A stretch of 8,101 nucleotides of DNA. Source: an uncultured Caulobacterales bacterium. Its GTDB lineage: Bacteria > Pseudomonadota > Alphaproteobacteria > Caulobacterales > Caulobacteraceae. Shown here piece by piece: positions 1 to 7,484 of the stretch. Under the pieces are notes generated by a model. That model worked only from the letters and a program-made list of their open reading frames with translations. It was not told where the DNA came from and did no database searches. A program made the translations under genes and the position numbers. Numbering within the stretch: position 1 is the first letter of the stretch; each line of letters begins with the position of its first letter. The stretch lies in contig CAISYT010000057.1 of NCBI GenBank assembly GCA_903889785.1, positions 1 to 8,101 of the forward strand, given 5' to 3'.

Positions 1-125
1 ACCGCTCGCTCACGAAACGGTGGGCACCGGCCGCGACGATTCCGATACCCGCCGATTGGGGGTTTCGTGCTGGGTGCAGGTGAGCAGACAATCAAAGTCG
101 CCGTCGATGTCATCCCGCCGCCGGA
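1..125. other. Downstream flank of the operon, no supported gene
   Basis: This stretch follows the regulator stop codon on the minus strand. No ORF here has both a credible start and coding-like content. On the minus strand an ATG at 113-111 opens a frame that runs off the window edge (start MTSTATLIVC), but its Arg/Pro-rich continuation and modest third-position GC are not convincing. Two other minus-strand frames look more coding-like in patches: one reads DGDFDCLLTCTQHE, the other GIGIVAAGAHRFVSER. They would join only with a one-base change at the G run 58-62. No intrinsic terminator is visible. The only inverted repeat, CGGTG/CACCG at 18-29, has a 2-base loop. Confidence 0.4.
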
Positions 126-1034
126 CTAGATCGTAACGGCCTGGGGCTGCTGGACGAAATAGACCTTGGTTTCGTCAAGGAAGGCGCGCGCCAGGCGGTT
201 CATCGGCGCCAGGGCCGAGGTCATGAAGACATACTGGTGCAGGATCTGCGGCCTGAAGACCCGCGTCACGGTATCGCCCTTGGCGAAGTTGCGGGCCATC
301 AGGCCGTTGACGATAGCGATGCCGAGGCCCTGGGCGGCGAAGGCGCAGGCCGATCCCACCGTATGGGTCTCCAGCTTGACGTCGGGGCGCAGGCCAGCGC
401 CCTTAAAGGCGTCGTCAATGCGGTTGCGAGTCCAGTTACCGTAACCCAATTGGATCAGCGGCTGACCATAGAGAAGCTGCGGCGTGAGGATTTCGTGCAT
501 GGCCAACGGATGGTCGGTACGCAGCACACAGACCGTCTCGGTCGATGACAGCAGCTCCGTGGCAATCTCGGGTCGGTTCAGCGGCAGTTTGGCGAAGCCG
601 CAGTCGGCAGTGCGATTGACCACCATGGCCTTCGCCGTCTCGGCACTGCGGGAGTCGATACTGACCCGCACCCGTGGATACTTAGCCAGGAAGCCGACCA
701 GAATGGTCGATATAATGCCCTCCGACATGCTGGGTGGGGCGACGATCTTGAGAGCGCCGGCATTGAACACCGCAATATCGCGCACCAAGTTGTCGACCCG
801 CTCCAGCCCACCAAAGGCCAGGTCGACTTCCTCATAGAGCATCAGAGCTTCTGGCGTGGGTGCCAGTCGCCCCTTGTCGCGGTAAAACAGGCCAAAGCCC
901 GCGTCGGTCTCCAGTTGGGCGATCAGCCGACTGACCGCGGGCTGAGTCATGCCCATGCGGCCTGCGGCGGCCGTGACCGAACCACTGATCATGGTCTCCC
1001 GGAAAGCCTCCAGGCTGCGCAGGTTGAGCTTCAT
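126..1034 (-). CDS. LysR-type transcriptional regulator, OccR/NocR-like
   Basis: This 302-residue protein has normal LysR-family length. The N-terminal winged helix-turn-helix covers about residues 3-62, with the recognition segment SVTAAAGRMGMTQPAVSRLI (19-38) close to the family consensus. The C-terminal part, from about residue 92 to 290, is the periplasmic-binding-protein-like effector domain. The linker (EVDLAFGGLERVDNLVRDI) and the start of the effector domain resemble OccR/NocR regulators, which sense the opines octopine and nopaline; this is from memory of the family. The ATG at 1034 is supported by GGAG (1043-1040) five bases upstream, lying across the end of the hydrolase gene. The gene begins 10 bp after the hydrolase stop, making it the last gene of the operon, so it is probably co-transcribed with the genes it controls. 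The inducer is unknown and is likely the imported compound or its cleavage product. Confidence 0.93.
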   Translation of the reverse strand: MKLNLRSLEAFRETMISGSVTAAAGRMGMTQPAVSRLIAQLETDAGFGLFYRDKGRLAPTPEALMLYEEVDLAFGGLERVDNLVRDIAVFNAGALKIVAPPSMSEGIISTILVGFLAKYPRVRVSIDSRSAETAKAMVVNRTADCGFAKLPLNRPEIATELLSSTETVCVLRTDHPLAMHEILTPQLLYGQPLIQLGYGNWTRNRIDDAFKGAGLRPDVKLETHTVGSACAFAAQGLGIAIVNGLMARNFAKGDTVTRVFRPQILHQYVFMTSALAPMNRLARAFLDETKVYFVQQPQAVTI

Positions 1035-1044
1035 TCGCGCTCCG

Positions 1045-2901
1045 TCAGAGGCCGCCCTTGGTTATGAACAAGCGCAGGTGCGAGGGCCGTGCCTGGTCGA
1101 CATAGACCCGATTTCGAGCGGTTTGGGGAGTGCTGCAATAACCCTCAGGCTCGCCGGAATTCGGATTGACATCGAAATGCGGGAAATTGCTCGACGAAAC
1201 GTCCAGCCGGATGCGGTGGCCGGCCGCGAAAAGATTGGCCGTTGGAAAAGCCTGGATCGTGAGTTGATAGACTTCGCCCGGGGTCATCATGGTTTCGCGC
1301 TCAAACCCGTCTCGGTAGCGAGCCCGCAGGATTCCGTGGGTCAGATTCATGGCGAACCCGTCGGGGTCGTCCTCGCTGGGCGGATAGACGTCGATAAGCT
1401 TGATGACGAAATCCGTGTCGGGTGCCGACGATGAAACCCAAAGCGTGGCGGTGACTGGGCCGATCACCTCCACGGCCTCATCCAGCGGGGCAGTCTGAAA
1501 CACCAGCACATCAGGGCGCTCGGCCAGGGCGCGGCCATCCACTTCGCTGCAGTAGAAGCGCGGGCTCTCGCGCTGATCGAAAGCGCCGGCCTCCATGACC
1601 GGCGCGCCGGAGGCGATGGCACCGCCGATGGTCGGGACCGGATGGGCCGGGTCGAAATCATAGACCAGTGAGGCATCAGCCTCTTGCGGTGCTCCGACGG
1701 TTAGCCCCCCGTCCGCATGTAGAAATATCGATGTCTCGCGCGCCAAAGGCGGCGGCCAGTCAGCCTCGTCGCGCCAGCGTCCTCCGTGTTCAAGCCGGCC
1801 CTGGGCGTTGCGGCGACCAGAACCCCCGCCCATCACAAAAAGCTTAACCGGCGGCAGGGGATCGGACCCCTGGCCCTTCAGCCAGTGATCGAACCAGGCC
1901 AGCCGCAGGGTCACATAATCGCAACTGACCGCCGCATCGAAGGTAGCGGCCGCTCCAAAGTCGACGTCACCAGCGTAGGTCACCGAGCGTTGACCGTGAG
2001 TCCAAGGCCCCAGGATCAGCTTGGTCGGCCCGGTCTTGCGGCATGACAGGCCGAGATAGTTCTCCGTCGCGGTCAGGGCGTATGGATCGTACCAACTGCT
2101 CATATGCACCGATGGTACGTCGGCGAAGTCGCCATAGAAGCCACGCGCATAGAGGCCTACGCGGGTCCAATAGGGACCAAGCGTGCCATTGCGCCACTGT
2201 TCGAATAGATACTCTTCGTATTCCGGCGCGGCGCTGAGCGGCGAGTCGCCTTCACTCCACGGCATCCTACGGAACCAGGCGGCGATATCTTGCGACGCCA
2301 AGGCGGCGCGGCGGGCGGGATCAGCGGCGGTGACCGGGCTTAGCAGGGCGTGCTTATGGGCCCAGGTCGCCTGTTTCAGCTCGAACGCCCCACCCTGGCG
2401 GATGCCCGAGTGGTAGGCGCTAGAGAAGCCGCCGCTGTCCAGATACATGGCCTTGAGTGCCAGCGGGTTCAGGCAGGCCAGTGCACTCTGCACATGCGCG
2501 CCATAGGACAGGCCCAGCGTGGCCACCTGGCCATCGCACCAGGGCTGGGCGGCTAGCCAGGCAATGGTGTCGAAACCGTCCTCGCCCTCATTGAGGTATT
2601 TCTCGAACGCGCCTTCAGAGCGATAGCGGCCGCGACAATCCTGCACGGCCACCACATAGCCGGCGGCAGCGAATTGCCGCGCCAGTTCCGGCTTGCTGCG
2701 CGGGACCGGATCGTCGGCGGTGCGGTCACCGTGATTAGCCCCTCGCTTGTCGTAGGGCGTGCGTTCCAGCAGCACCGGCAGCGGACCGGCGAGCGCCGGG
2801 CGATAGATATCGGTCGCTAGGCGCACGCCATCGCGCATAGCCACCATCACGTCGCGGTCGACGACGACCGCGCTGGATGGCTGGCGGGCATTGAGCGTCA
2901 T
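1045..2901 (-). CDS. CocE/NonD-family serine hydrolase (X-Pro dipeptidyl-peptidase-like)
   Basis: This is a 618-residue alpha/beta hydrolase, the usual size for CocE/NonD proteins. The N-terminal catalytic domain (about 15-310) shows the entry motif RDGVRLATDIYRP (23-35), the oxyanion-region motif YDKRG (50-54) and DCRGRYRSEG (88-97). The nucleophile elbow GLSYG gives Ser132, WYDPYA gives Asp272, and GPWTHG gives His302, so the triad is intact. Residues of about 340-615 form the jelly-roll PepX_C domain (SSSAPDTDFVIKLIDVYP; AGHRIRLDVSSSNFPHFDVNPN). Relatives cleave esters (cocaine esterase), alpha-amino acid amides and esters, or X-Pro dipeptides; the substrate here cannot be read from sequence. 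No signal peptide is seen, so it should be cytoplasmic. The ATG at 2901 overlaps the transporter stop as ATGA. An in-frame start at 3069 would lie deep in the transporter gene and add a non-homologous, Trp/Arg-rich leader, so it was not used. Confidence 0.93.
   Translation of the reverse strand: MTLNARQPSSAVVVDRDVMVAMRDGVRLATDIYRPALAGPLPVLLERTPYDKRGANHGDRTADDPVPRSKPELARQFAAAGYVVAVQDCRGRYRSEGAFEKYLNEGEDGFDTIAWLAAQPWCDGQVATLGLSYGAHVQSALACLNPLALKAMYLDSGGFSSAYHSGIRQGGAFELKQATWAHKHALLSPVTAADPARRAALASQDIAAWFRRMPWSEGDSPLSAAPEYEEYLFEQWRNGTLGPYWTRVGLYARGFYGDFADVPSVHMSSWYDPYALTATENYLGLSCRKTGPTKLILGPWTHGQRSVTYAGDVDFGAAATFDAAVSCDYVTLRLAWFDHWLKGQGSDPLPPVKLFVMGGGSGRRNAQGRLEHGGRWRDEADWPPPLARETSIFLHADGGLTVGAPQEADASLVYDFDPAHPVPTIGGAIASGAPVMEAGAFDQRESPRFYCSEVDGRALAERPDVLVFQTAPLDEAVEVIGPVTATLWVSSSAPDTDFVIKLIDVYPPSEDDPDGFAMNLTHGILRARYRDGFERETMMTPGEVYQLTIQAFPTANLFAAGHRIRLDVSSSNFPHFDVNPNSGEPEGYCSTPQTARNRVYVDQARPSHLRLFITKGGL
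2898..2901 (-). promoter_or_regulatory. ATGA stop/start overlap coupling transporter and hydrolase
   Basis: The transporter stop TGA (2900-2898) and the hydrolase ATG (2901-2899) share four bases. No Shine-Dalgarno-like purine run lies in the 20 bases before the hydrolase start. Its translation therefore probably depends on ribosomes finishing the transporter. This fixes the hydrolase start and argues for stoichiometric expression. Confidence 0.8.
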
Positions 2902-4475
2902 TGGGCAGACGCGTGCGTGGGCGGGATGTAGGTGGCGGGGGCGCCAGGCCCGACCGGCAGTCCCATAGCGCTCCAGAGGACGACCAGCGTCAGCCCAAAG
3001 GCCGCGAAGGCCATCGAATAGGGCACCATCAAGGCGATCAGCGAGCCAACCCCAAACTCCGGAGCCCAACGGCGACAGAGGATAAGCACAAGCGGGAAGT
3101 TCGAAGCCACCGGGGTGATAATGTTGAAGATGCTGTCGCCCATCCGATAGGCCGCGGTCGTCATCTCAGGCGCAACGCCCAACAGCATCAGCATCGGCAC
3201 CACCACCGGCGCCATTATGGTCCATTTGGCCGAGGCCGAGCCGATCAGGATGTCGAGCACTGAGGAAATCAGCAGCAGCACCAGCAGCAGCAGGGGTGTG
3301 GGCAGGTGGATCGCCTTGAGCGCCTCAGCCCCATGCACGGCCATCACCGGCCCAAGATTCGACCAGCTGAACATGGCGACGAAATGAGCGGCAAAGAAGA
3401 CGATGACGATATAGGGTGCCAGGGTCTTCACCCCCTCCGCCGCTGCGGCGATCAGGCCCTTGGTGCCACGCACCGTGCGGGCGAAATGGCCGTAGACGGC
3501 ACCACACACCAGGAACAGCAGCATGAACCCGGCGATCAGGGCACGGTAAAATGGCTCAAGCCGGGCCGGCCCCTTGGCCTCGTCGTCGATCAACGGCGTA
3601 TAGCCAGGCGTCAGCGTCAGGACGGCGAACAGGGCGATGATGACCAGGGCGGCGATGCCGGCCCAGCGCAGCCCGGCCTTCTGATCGGCGTTGAGATCGC
3701 TGGCGACCGCGCCGTCAGCTTCATTCGCTTCATAGGTCGGCGATGGGCCCAGGCGCGGCTCGATCACCCGGTCGGTAATAAACCAAGCCACGGGCGTCAG
3801 GATCAGGCCCAGCGCCAAGGTAAAGCCCCAGTTGCCGAGCGGATTGATGGGATAGACCGGATCGACCAGCCGCGCGGCGGCTTGGGTGATACCCAGCATC
3901 AAAACGTCGAACTGGCCCGGTATCAGGTTGGCGGCAAAGGCCCCGGAAATCCCGGCATAGGCCGCGGCGATACCCACGAGCGGGTGACGCCCAGCCTCCT
4001 TATAGACAAGCGCGGACAGCGGAATGATGACGATATAGGCCGCGTCGGCAGCGTGGTGCGACAACAGGCCCAGCAGGAAAAGAGCCGGGGTCATGGCCGC
4101 GCGCGGAATGCGCCGCACAGCGCCGCCCAAGAGGGCGTGAAACAGGCCGGAGCGCTCTGCGACACTGGCTCCCAGGATCACCACCAACACCAGGCCAAGT
4201 GGCGGGAACCCCGTCAGGGTGTCGGGCATATCGACCAGCAGCTTGCGGACGTTTTCCACCGACAACAGGCTCTGCACATGCAGCACCTTGCCCGTCACCG
4301 GGTGGACCGCGCTCCAGCCCGTCGCCGCCACCAAGGCCGAAACGATGATGACGGCCCCGCTGAGGATCAGGAAGATCACAACCGGATCGGGCAAGAGGTT
4401 GCCCAGCCGCTCCAACCGGTCCAGCCACGCCCCGCTTTTGGCAGGCGCGGTGGCTGGCTCGCTCTTTGCCGTCAT
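2898..4475 (-). CDS. AbgT-family inner-membrane transporter
   Basis: This is a 525-residue multi-helix membrane protein of normal AbgT length. The family opening RLGNLLPDPVVIF is at 23-35. The first conserved half contains HAADAAYIVIIPL (141-153) and GRHPLVGIAAAYAGISGAFAANL. The second half contains IGSASAKWTIMAPVVVP (411-427) and AAYRMGDSIFNIITP (441-455). Asp190, Ser415, Trp418, Arg444, Asp447 and Pro455 correspond, with a near-constant offset, to residues I recall as functionally important in the gonococcal MtrF structure. A soluble acidic stretch separates the halves at about 240-268. Known members import p-aminobenzoyl-glutamate (E. coli AbgT) or export sulfonamides (MtrF, YdaH), so direction is not certain. 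Between a TonB receptor and a cytoplasmic hydrolase, import is favoured. The ATG at 4475 lies 3 bp after the receptor stop with no good Shine-Dalgarno site, which suggests coupling. ITPVASNFPL departs from the usual ITP-L-PYFPL. Confidence 0.94.
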   Translation of the reverse strand: MTAKSEPATAPAKSGAWLDRLERLGNLLPDPVVIFLILSGAVIIVSALVAATGWSAVHPVTGKVLHVQSLLSVENVRKLLVDMPDTLTGFPPLGLVLVVILGASVAERSGLFHALLGGAVRRIPRAAMTPALFLLGLLSHHAADAAYIVIIPLSALVYKEAGRHPLVGIAAAYAGISGAFAANLIPGQFDVLMLGITQAAARLVDPVYPINPLGNWGFTLALGLILTPVAWFITDRVIEPRLGPSPTYEANEADGAVASDLNADQKAGLRWAGIAALVIIALFAVLTLTPGYTPLIDDEAKGPARLEPFYRALIAGFMLLFLVCGAVYGHFARTVRGTKGLIAAAAEGVKTLAPYIVIVFFAAHFVAMFSWSNLGPVMAVHGAEALKAIHLPTPLLLLVLLLISSVLDILIGSASAKWTIMAPVVVPMLMLLGVAPEMTTAAYRMGDSIFNIITPVASNFPLVLILCRRWAPEFGVGSLIALMVPYSMAFAAFGLTLVVLWSAMGLPVGPGAPATYIPPTHASAQ

Positions 4476-4478
4476 GGC

Positions 4479-7355
4479 CTAGAACTGGGCGGACAGGCGC
4501 ACGTAGAAGGACCGCCCGCGCTGGTCGTAGGTATAGATATCGTAGTTGATCGGCGCATTGGCGTAGGACCGCGGCGCGTTCAGGTTGGCGATGTTATTAA
4601 CGCCCACGGTGATAGCGGTTTCGAACTTGTCAAAGGTATAGCTAGCCTCGGCATCCTGGTAGAAGATTTTCTTGGTCTCCGGCCCCTTCACCGTATTGGT
4701 AACATCGGTGGTCGGGCCGATGTAGCGGCCACGCCATAGCGCCGTCATCGGTCCCTGCGTCCACTTCGCGGAGGTCTGCCCTTTCCACTTGGGATAGGTC
4801 GAACGTGGCTGGTCGCCCTTGCCGACCCGCTCATCAACGATCGGGGCACCGCCGGTCGGATTGGGCGAGGTGGTGCGGAAGGTCTGCAGATTAGAAGCGT
4901 CGATCAGGGTGTTGAACCGGCCGACCGGGGTGCTGAAGTCATAACGCATGGTGTAGTCCATACCGGCAGTGGCGATTTCGTTGAGGTTCTGCGAGCCCTG
5001 CAGCAACGACTTGATGGCACCGGTAGCGCTATAGCGCGTCACCAGTTCGCAGAAGACCCCGCCGCGCGCGGCGCAGAGTTGCAGGATCTGAGTCACCGAC
5101 TGAGCGGCGATCGCGTCCTTGATCTTGATGTCGTACTTGTCGACGGTAAGCGACAGGCCGGGCAAGAAGCGGGGCTTGATCGCCACGCCATAGGTGGTGG
5201 TGTCGGCAGTCTCTGGCTTGAGCTGGCGGTTGCCGCTGATGATGCCGGGGATCAGACCATTGAGGTTGAAGTTTGCTTGGTTGTAGCCCGCCGGCACGCC
5301 GACGCAGCCAGGCTGGCTGGCGTTGACGGCTGCGCCGCCGTTACAGGGATCGATGCCCTGAAAGCTGGTCTCGCGGGCACCCTGATAGAGTTCGTTGATC
5401 GAAGGCGCGCGGAATCCCTGGCTGTATGTGCCACGGATCAGGATGTCCTGGATCGGACGCCAGCCAATGCCGACCTTGCCCGTCGTGGCGCTGCCCACGG
5501 TATTGTAGTCCGAGTAGCGCGCGGCAAGGCTCAGATCGAGGGTCTGGGCCAAAGCCACGTCCTTCAGCAGCGGAAGGTCGGCCTCGATATAGGCTTCGTT
5601 CAGGCTGTAGAAGCCCTTGGTCGCGGTGCGGGTCTGGGCCGTGGTGGTCGTCGCGGCCGCGGGCAGGTAGCGGGGCACGGAGTTGACATAGGGGTCAGGC
5701 GAGTCGATCGCCGAGTTGCGCCGATGCTCGACACCGGCGGCAACGGCCAGCGGGCCAGCCGGTAGCTGGAACAGCTCGCCGGTGATGTTGAAGGTCACGT
5801 CGCTCAGTCGGGTCTCGTTAGACTCGCGTGCAGTGTAACGCACGTATTCGGCCTGAGCCGATGTCATGGGGCCGAACAGGTTGATGGCCGTACAGCCTGC
5901 GATCGTGGCGCAGCGGGCCGGGTCGCCCAGGCCAAGCGCCAGTTGGTCGTAGTTCACGCTGTTCAGCGCCTTGCTGAAGATGTGGTTCCTATTGAACGAA
6001 CCAAAGACGTCCCACGACCAGTCGCGGTTCAGGAGTTTGAACGCGCCATCGAACCCGGCGGCCAAGCGGAACGTCTCGACGTCCTGCACATTGTCGCGAT
6101 TGCCGATGTCAGTCATCACACGGCGGATCCGCCAGGCGGAGTTGGCGGCGAAGCCCAGCGCATTGGCTGTGGGAACACCATTGGCCGTACCAAACGGGTT
6201 GAAGGCCTGGTTGTTGGGCAGGGCGAAGCCCTGAATGGTGCCGGCCGTGCCGCCGATATCGAGCAAAACCGGCGAGAACAGCTGATCGGACTTACGGCGG
6301 TTGTAGAGCGCCTCGCCCGTGAAGTGGATGCTGTCGGAAATCTCGGTCTTGAAGCGGCTGTAGAAGCCGTAGCGCTTGCTTGGACCGGTCGAATAAATGC
6401 CCTGCGCCTGGGTATTGTAGAAGTCGCCGGGCAGAGCCCCGCGATGGAAGGCATCGTCGGCCAGGGCGCCGGTACCTAGGGCCGTGCCGTTGGCTACCGC
6501 AGGTGTGGCGCTTGAGGCGAAGCCTGCGATGGTGCCGAAATAGGTGTTCGCGGCCAGGCCCGGCAGGATGTAGAGACCGTTCGGGTTGTTGCCCACGGCC
6601 GTTTGCGGCACCAGGGTCAGGGTGGTCAACTGGCGAGCCGAGGTCAGGATCGGCTCTTCCTTGACGTAAGAGGCCGACAACAGCACCGAACTCCTCGCCC
6701 AGCGCTTGCCGAAATTGAGCTCGCCCGAGTAGGACTTGCCGTCGCCTTCGCTGGTGACGCCGTACTTGGCATTGGCCTTAATGCCGTCGAAATCACGGGC
6801 GGTCTTGATGTTGACCACACCGGCGATAGCGTCCGAGCCATAGATTGCGGAGGCACCGTCTTTCAGCACCTCAACGCCCTCGATCATGCCCAGCGGCATG
6901 GTGTTGAGGTCGACGAAATCGCGGAAGCCGCGCTGGCCGACGCCGTCAACCCAGCGATGGCCGTCAACCAGCACCAGCACGCGGTTGCCGCTGCCTTCCG
7001 ATCCGCCAAGATAGCGCAGGTTGATCGAGCTGGCGCCGTAGGCTGTGCCCTGGGTGCCGTTCGAGTTGAGGCTGACGCCAGCCGACGGCAGCCTCTGCAT
7101 CAGCTCGCCGATCGAGTTGGCCGCCGAACCGCGGATGTCTTCGGCGGTCAGGGTGGTCACCACCCCAACGACCTCAGCATCCTTGCGGGCGATGCGCGAG
7201 CCGGTAACGATAATGGCGTCCACGGAAGCGGCCGGCGCAGCGGTCTGCGCCATGGCGGGCGTGGCGACACCCGTGGTGAGCACCCCTGCCGCGGTTAGGG
7301 CGGCAATGGCAGCACCATTGCGCAGGCCACGCAGCATCGTCTTCGCGTTCGACAT
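4479..7355 (-). CDS. TonB-dependent outer-membrane receptor
   Basis: This is a 958-residue receptor, in the size range of large Caulobacter/sphingomonad TonB-dependent transporters. Residues 1-36 form a Sec signal peptide (hydrophobic core 14-34, cleavage predicted after AMA-Q). A TonB-box-like segment, VDAIIVTGSRI, is at 45-55. The plug domain (about 60-186) carries GNRVLVLVDGHRWV, IEGVEVLKDGASAIYGSDAIAGVVNIKT. The rest is the 22-strand barrel, with LIRGTYSQGFRAPSINELYQG and a terminal strand ending in aromatic Phe (RSFYVRLSAQF), as needed for BAM assembly. Predicted surface loops hold paired cysteines (RCATIAGC, PCNGGAAVNASQPGC, LCAARGGVFC). The start at 7355 is chosen over 7400 because AAGGGGA (7372-7366) lies 10 bases upstream and the signal peptide follows directly. 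It is the first gene of the operon and the probable outer-membrane entry point. No iron-siderophore-specific feature was recognised. Confidence 0.95.
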   Translation of the reverse strand: MSNAKTMLRGLRNGAAIAALTAAGVLTTGVATPAMAQTAAPAASVDAIIVTGSRIARKDAEVVGVVTTLTAEDIRGSAANSIGELMQRLPSAGVSLNSNGTQGTAYGASSINLRYLGGSEGSGNRVLVLVDGHRWVDGVGQRGFRDFVDLNTMPLGMIEGVEVLKDGASAIYGSDAIAGVVNIKTARDFDGIKANAKYGVTSEGDGKSYSGELNFGKRWARSSVLLSASYVKEEPILTSARQLTTLTLVPQTAVGNNPNGLYILPGLAANTYFGTIAGFASSATPAVANGTALGTGALADDAFHRGALPGDFYNTQAQGIYSTGPSKRYGFYSRFKTEISDSIHFTGEALYNRRKSDQLFSPVLLDIGGTAGTIQGFALPNNQAFNPFGTANGVPTANALGFAANSAWRIRRVMTDIGNRDNVQDVETFRLAAGFDGAFKLLNRDWSWDVFGSFNRNHIFSKALNSVNYDQLALGLGDPARCATIAGCTAINLFGPMTSAQAEYVRYTARESNETRLSDVTFNITGELFQLPAGPLAVAAGVEHRRNSAIDSPDPYVNSVPRYLPAAATTTTAQTRTATKGFYSLNEAYIEADLPLLKDVALAQTLDLSLAARYSDYNTVGSATTGKVGIGWRPIQDILIRGTYSQGFRAPSINELYQGARETSFQGIDPCNGGAAVNASQPGCVGVPAGYNQANFNLNGLIPGIISGNRQLKPETADTTTYGVAIKPRFLPGLSLTVDKYDIKIKDAIAAQSVTQILQLCAARGGVFCELVTRYSATGAIKSLLQGSQNLNEIATAGMDYTMRYDFSTPVGRFNTLIDASNLQTFRTTSPNPTGGAPIVDERVGKGDQPRSTYPKWKGQTSAKWTQGPMTALWRGRYIGPTTDVTNTVKGPETKKIFYQDAEASYTFDKFETAITVGVNNIANLNAPRSYANAPINYDIYTYDQRGRSFYVRLSAQF

Positions 7356-7365
7356 CTTCGAATTA

Positions 7366-7372
7366 TCCCCTT
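7366..7372 (-). promoter_or_regulatory. Shine-Dalgarno site of the TonB receptor
   Basis: AAGGGGA on the minus strand ends 10 bases before ATG 7355. It decides the start in favour of the protein beginning MSNAKTMLRG over the in-frame ATG at 7400, which would put 15 polar residues before the signal peptide. Confidence 0.7.
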
Positions 7373-7450
7373 GACGGTTCGCGGCGTTTTCCGCGCACAT
7401 CCAACCCGTTCTAAATTTACGTTAAACAGACCTGAGAGGGTCACAACGGT

Positions 7451-7469
7451 ATTGATTAATCTAATCGAT
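7451..7469. promoter_or_regulatory. Candidate LysR-type operator palindrome
   Basis: The sequence reads ATTGATTAATCTAATCGAT. GATTAATC (7454-7461) is a perfect 8-bp palindrome, and the outer T7452/A7463 pair extends it with one mismatch. T7452 to A7464 gives the T-N11-A spacing typical of LysR-family sites. It lies directly upstream of the weak -35 candidate for the receptor operon, where an activating LysR protein would bind. Binding by the operon's own regulator is inference. Confidence 0.4.
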
Positions 7470-7484
7470 CCATGCCGTGAAGGA

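Noticed and set aside
18..29. Possible terminator hairpin CGGTG/CACCG
   Set aside because: The loop is only two bases and no T-run follows on either strand.
949..1434. 161-codon plus-strand ORF across the regulator/hydrolase junction
   Set aside because: It overlaps two well-supported minus-strand genes and has no recognisable feature.
2902..3069. N-terminal extension of the hydrolase to an ATG at 3069
   Set aside because: It would overlap the transporter by 172 bases, adds 56 Trp/Arg-rich residues unlike the family, and the ATGA overlap with the ATG at 2901 explains the start better.
3306..4739. 477-codon plus-strand ORF antisense to the transporter and receptor end
   Set aside because: Its translation is rich in His, Gln, Arg and Gly with no recognisable domain, and it mirrors the strong codon bias of the AbgT gene on the other strand.
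5079..5765. 228-codon plus-strand ORF opposite the receptor barrel
   Set aside because: Same reasoning: no motif, and the opposite strand encodes a clear beta-barrel.
6603..7298. 231-codon plus-strand ORF opposite the receptor plug domain
   Set aside because: It lies wholly opposite conserved TonB receptor sequence, has no domain or ribosome-binding site, and looks like a codon-bias shadow.
7356..7400. Earlier receptor start at ATG 7400
   Set aside because: It would place polar residues before the signal peptide and would bury the AAGGGGA site that fits ATG 7355.
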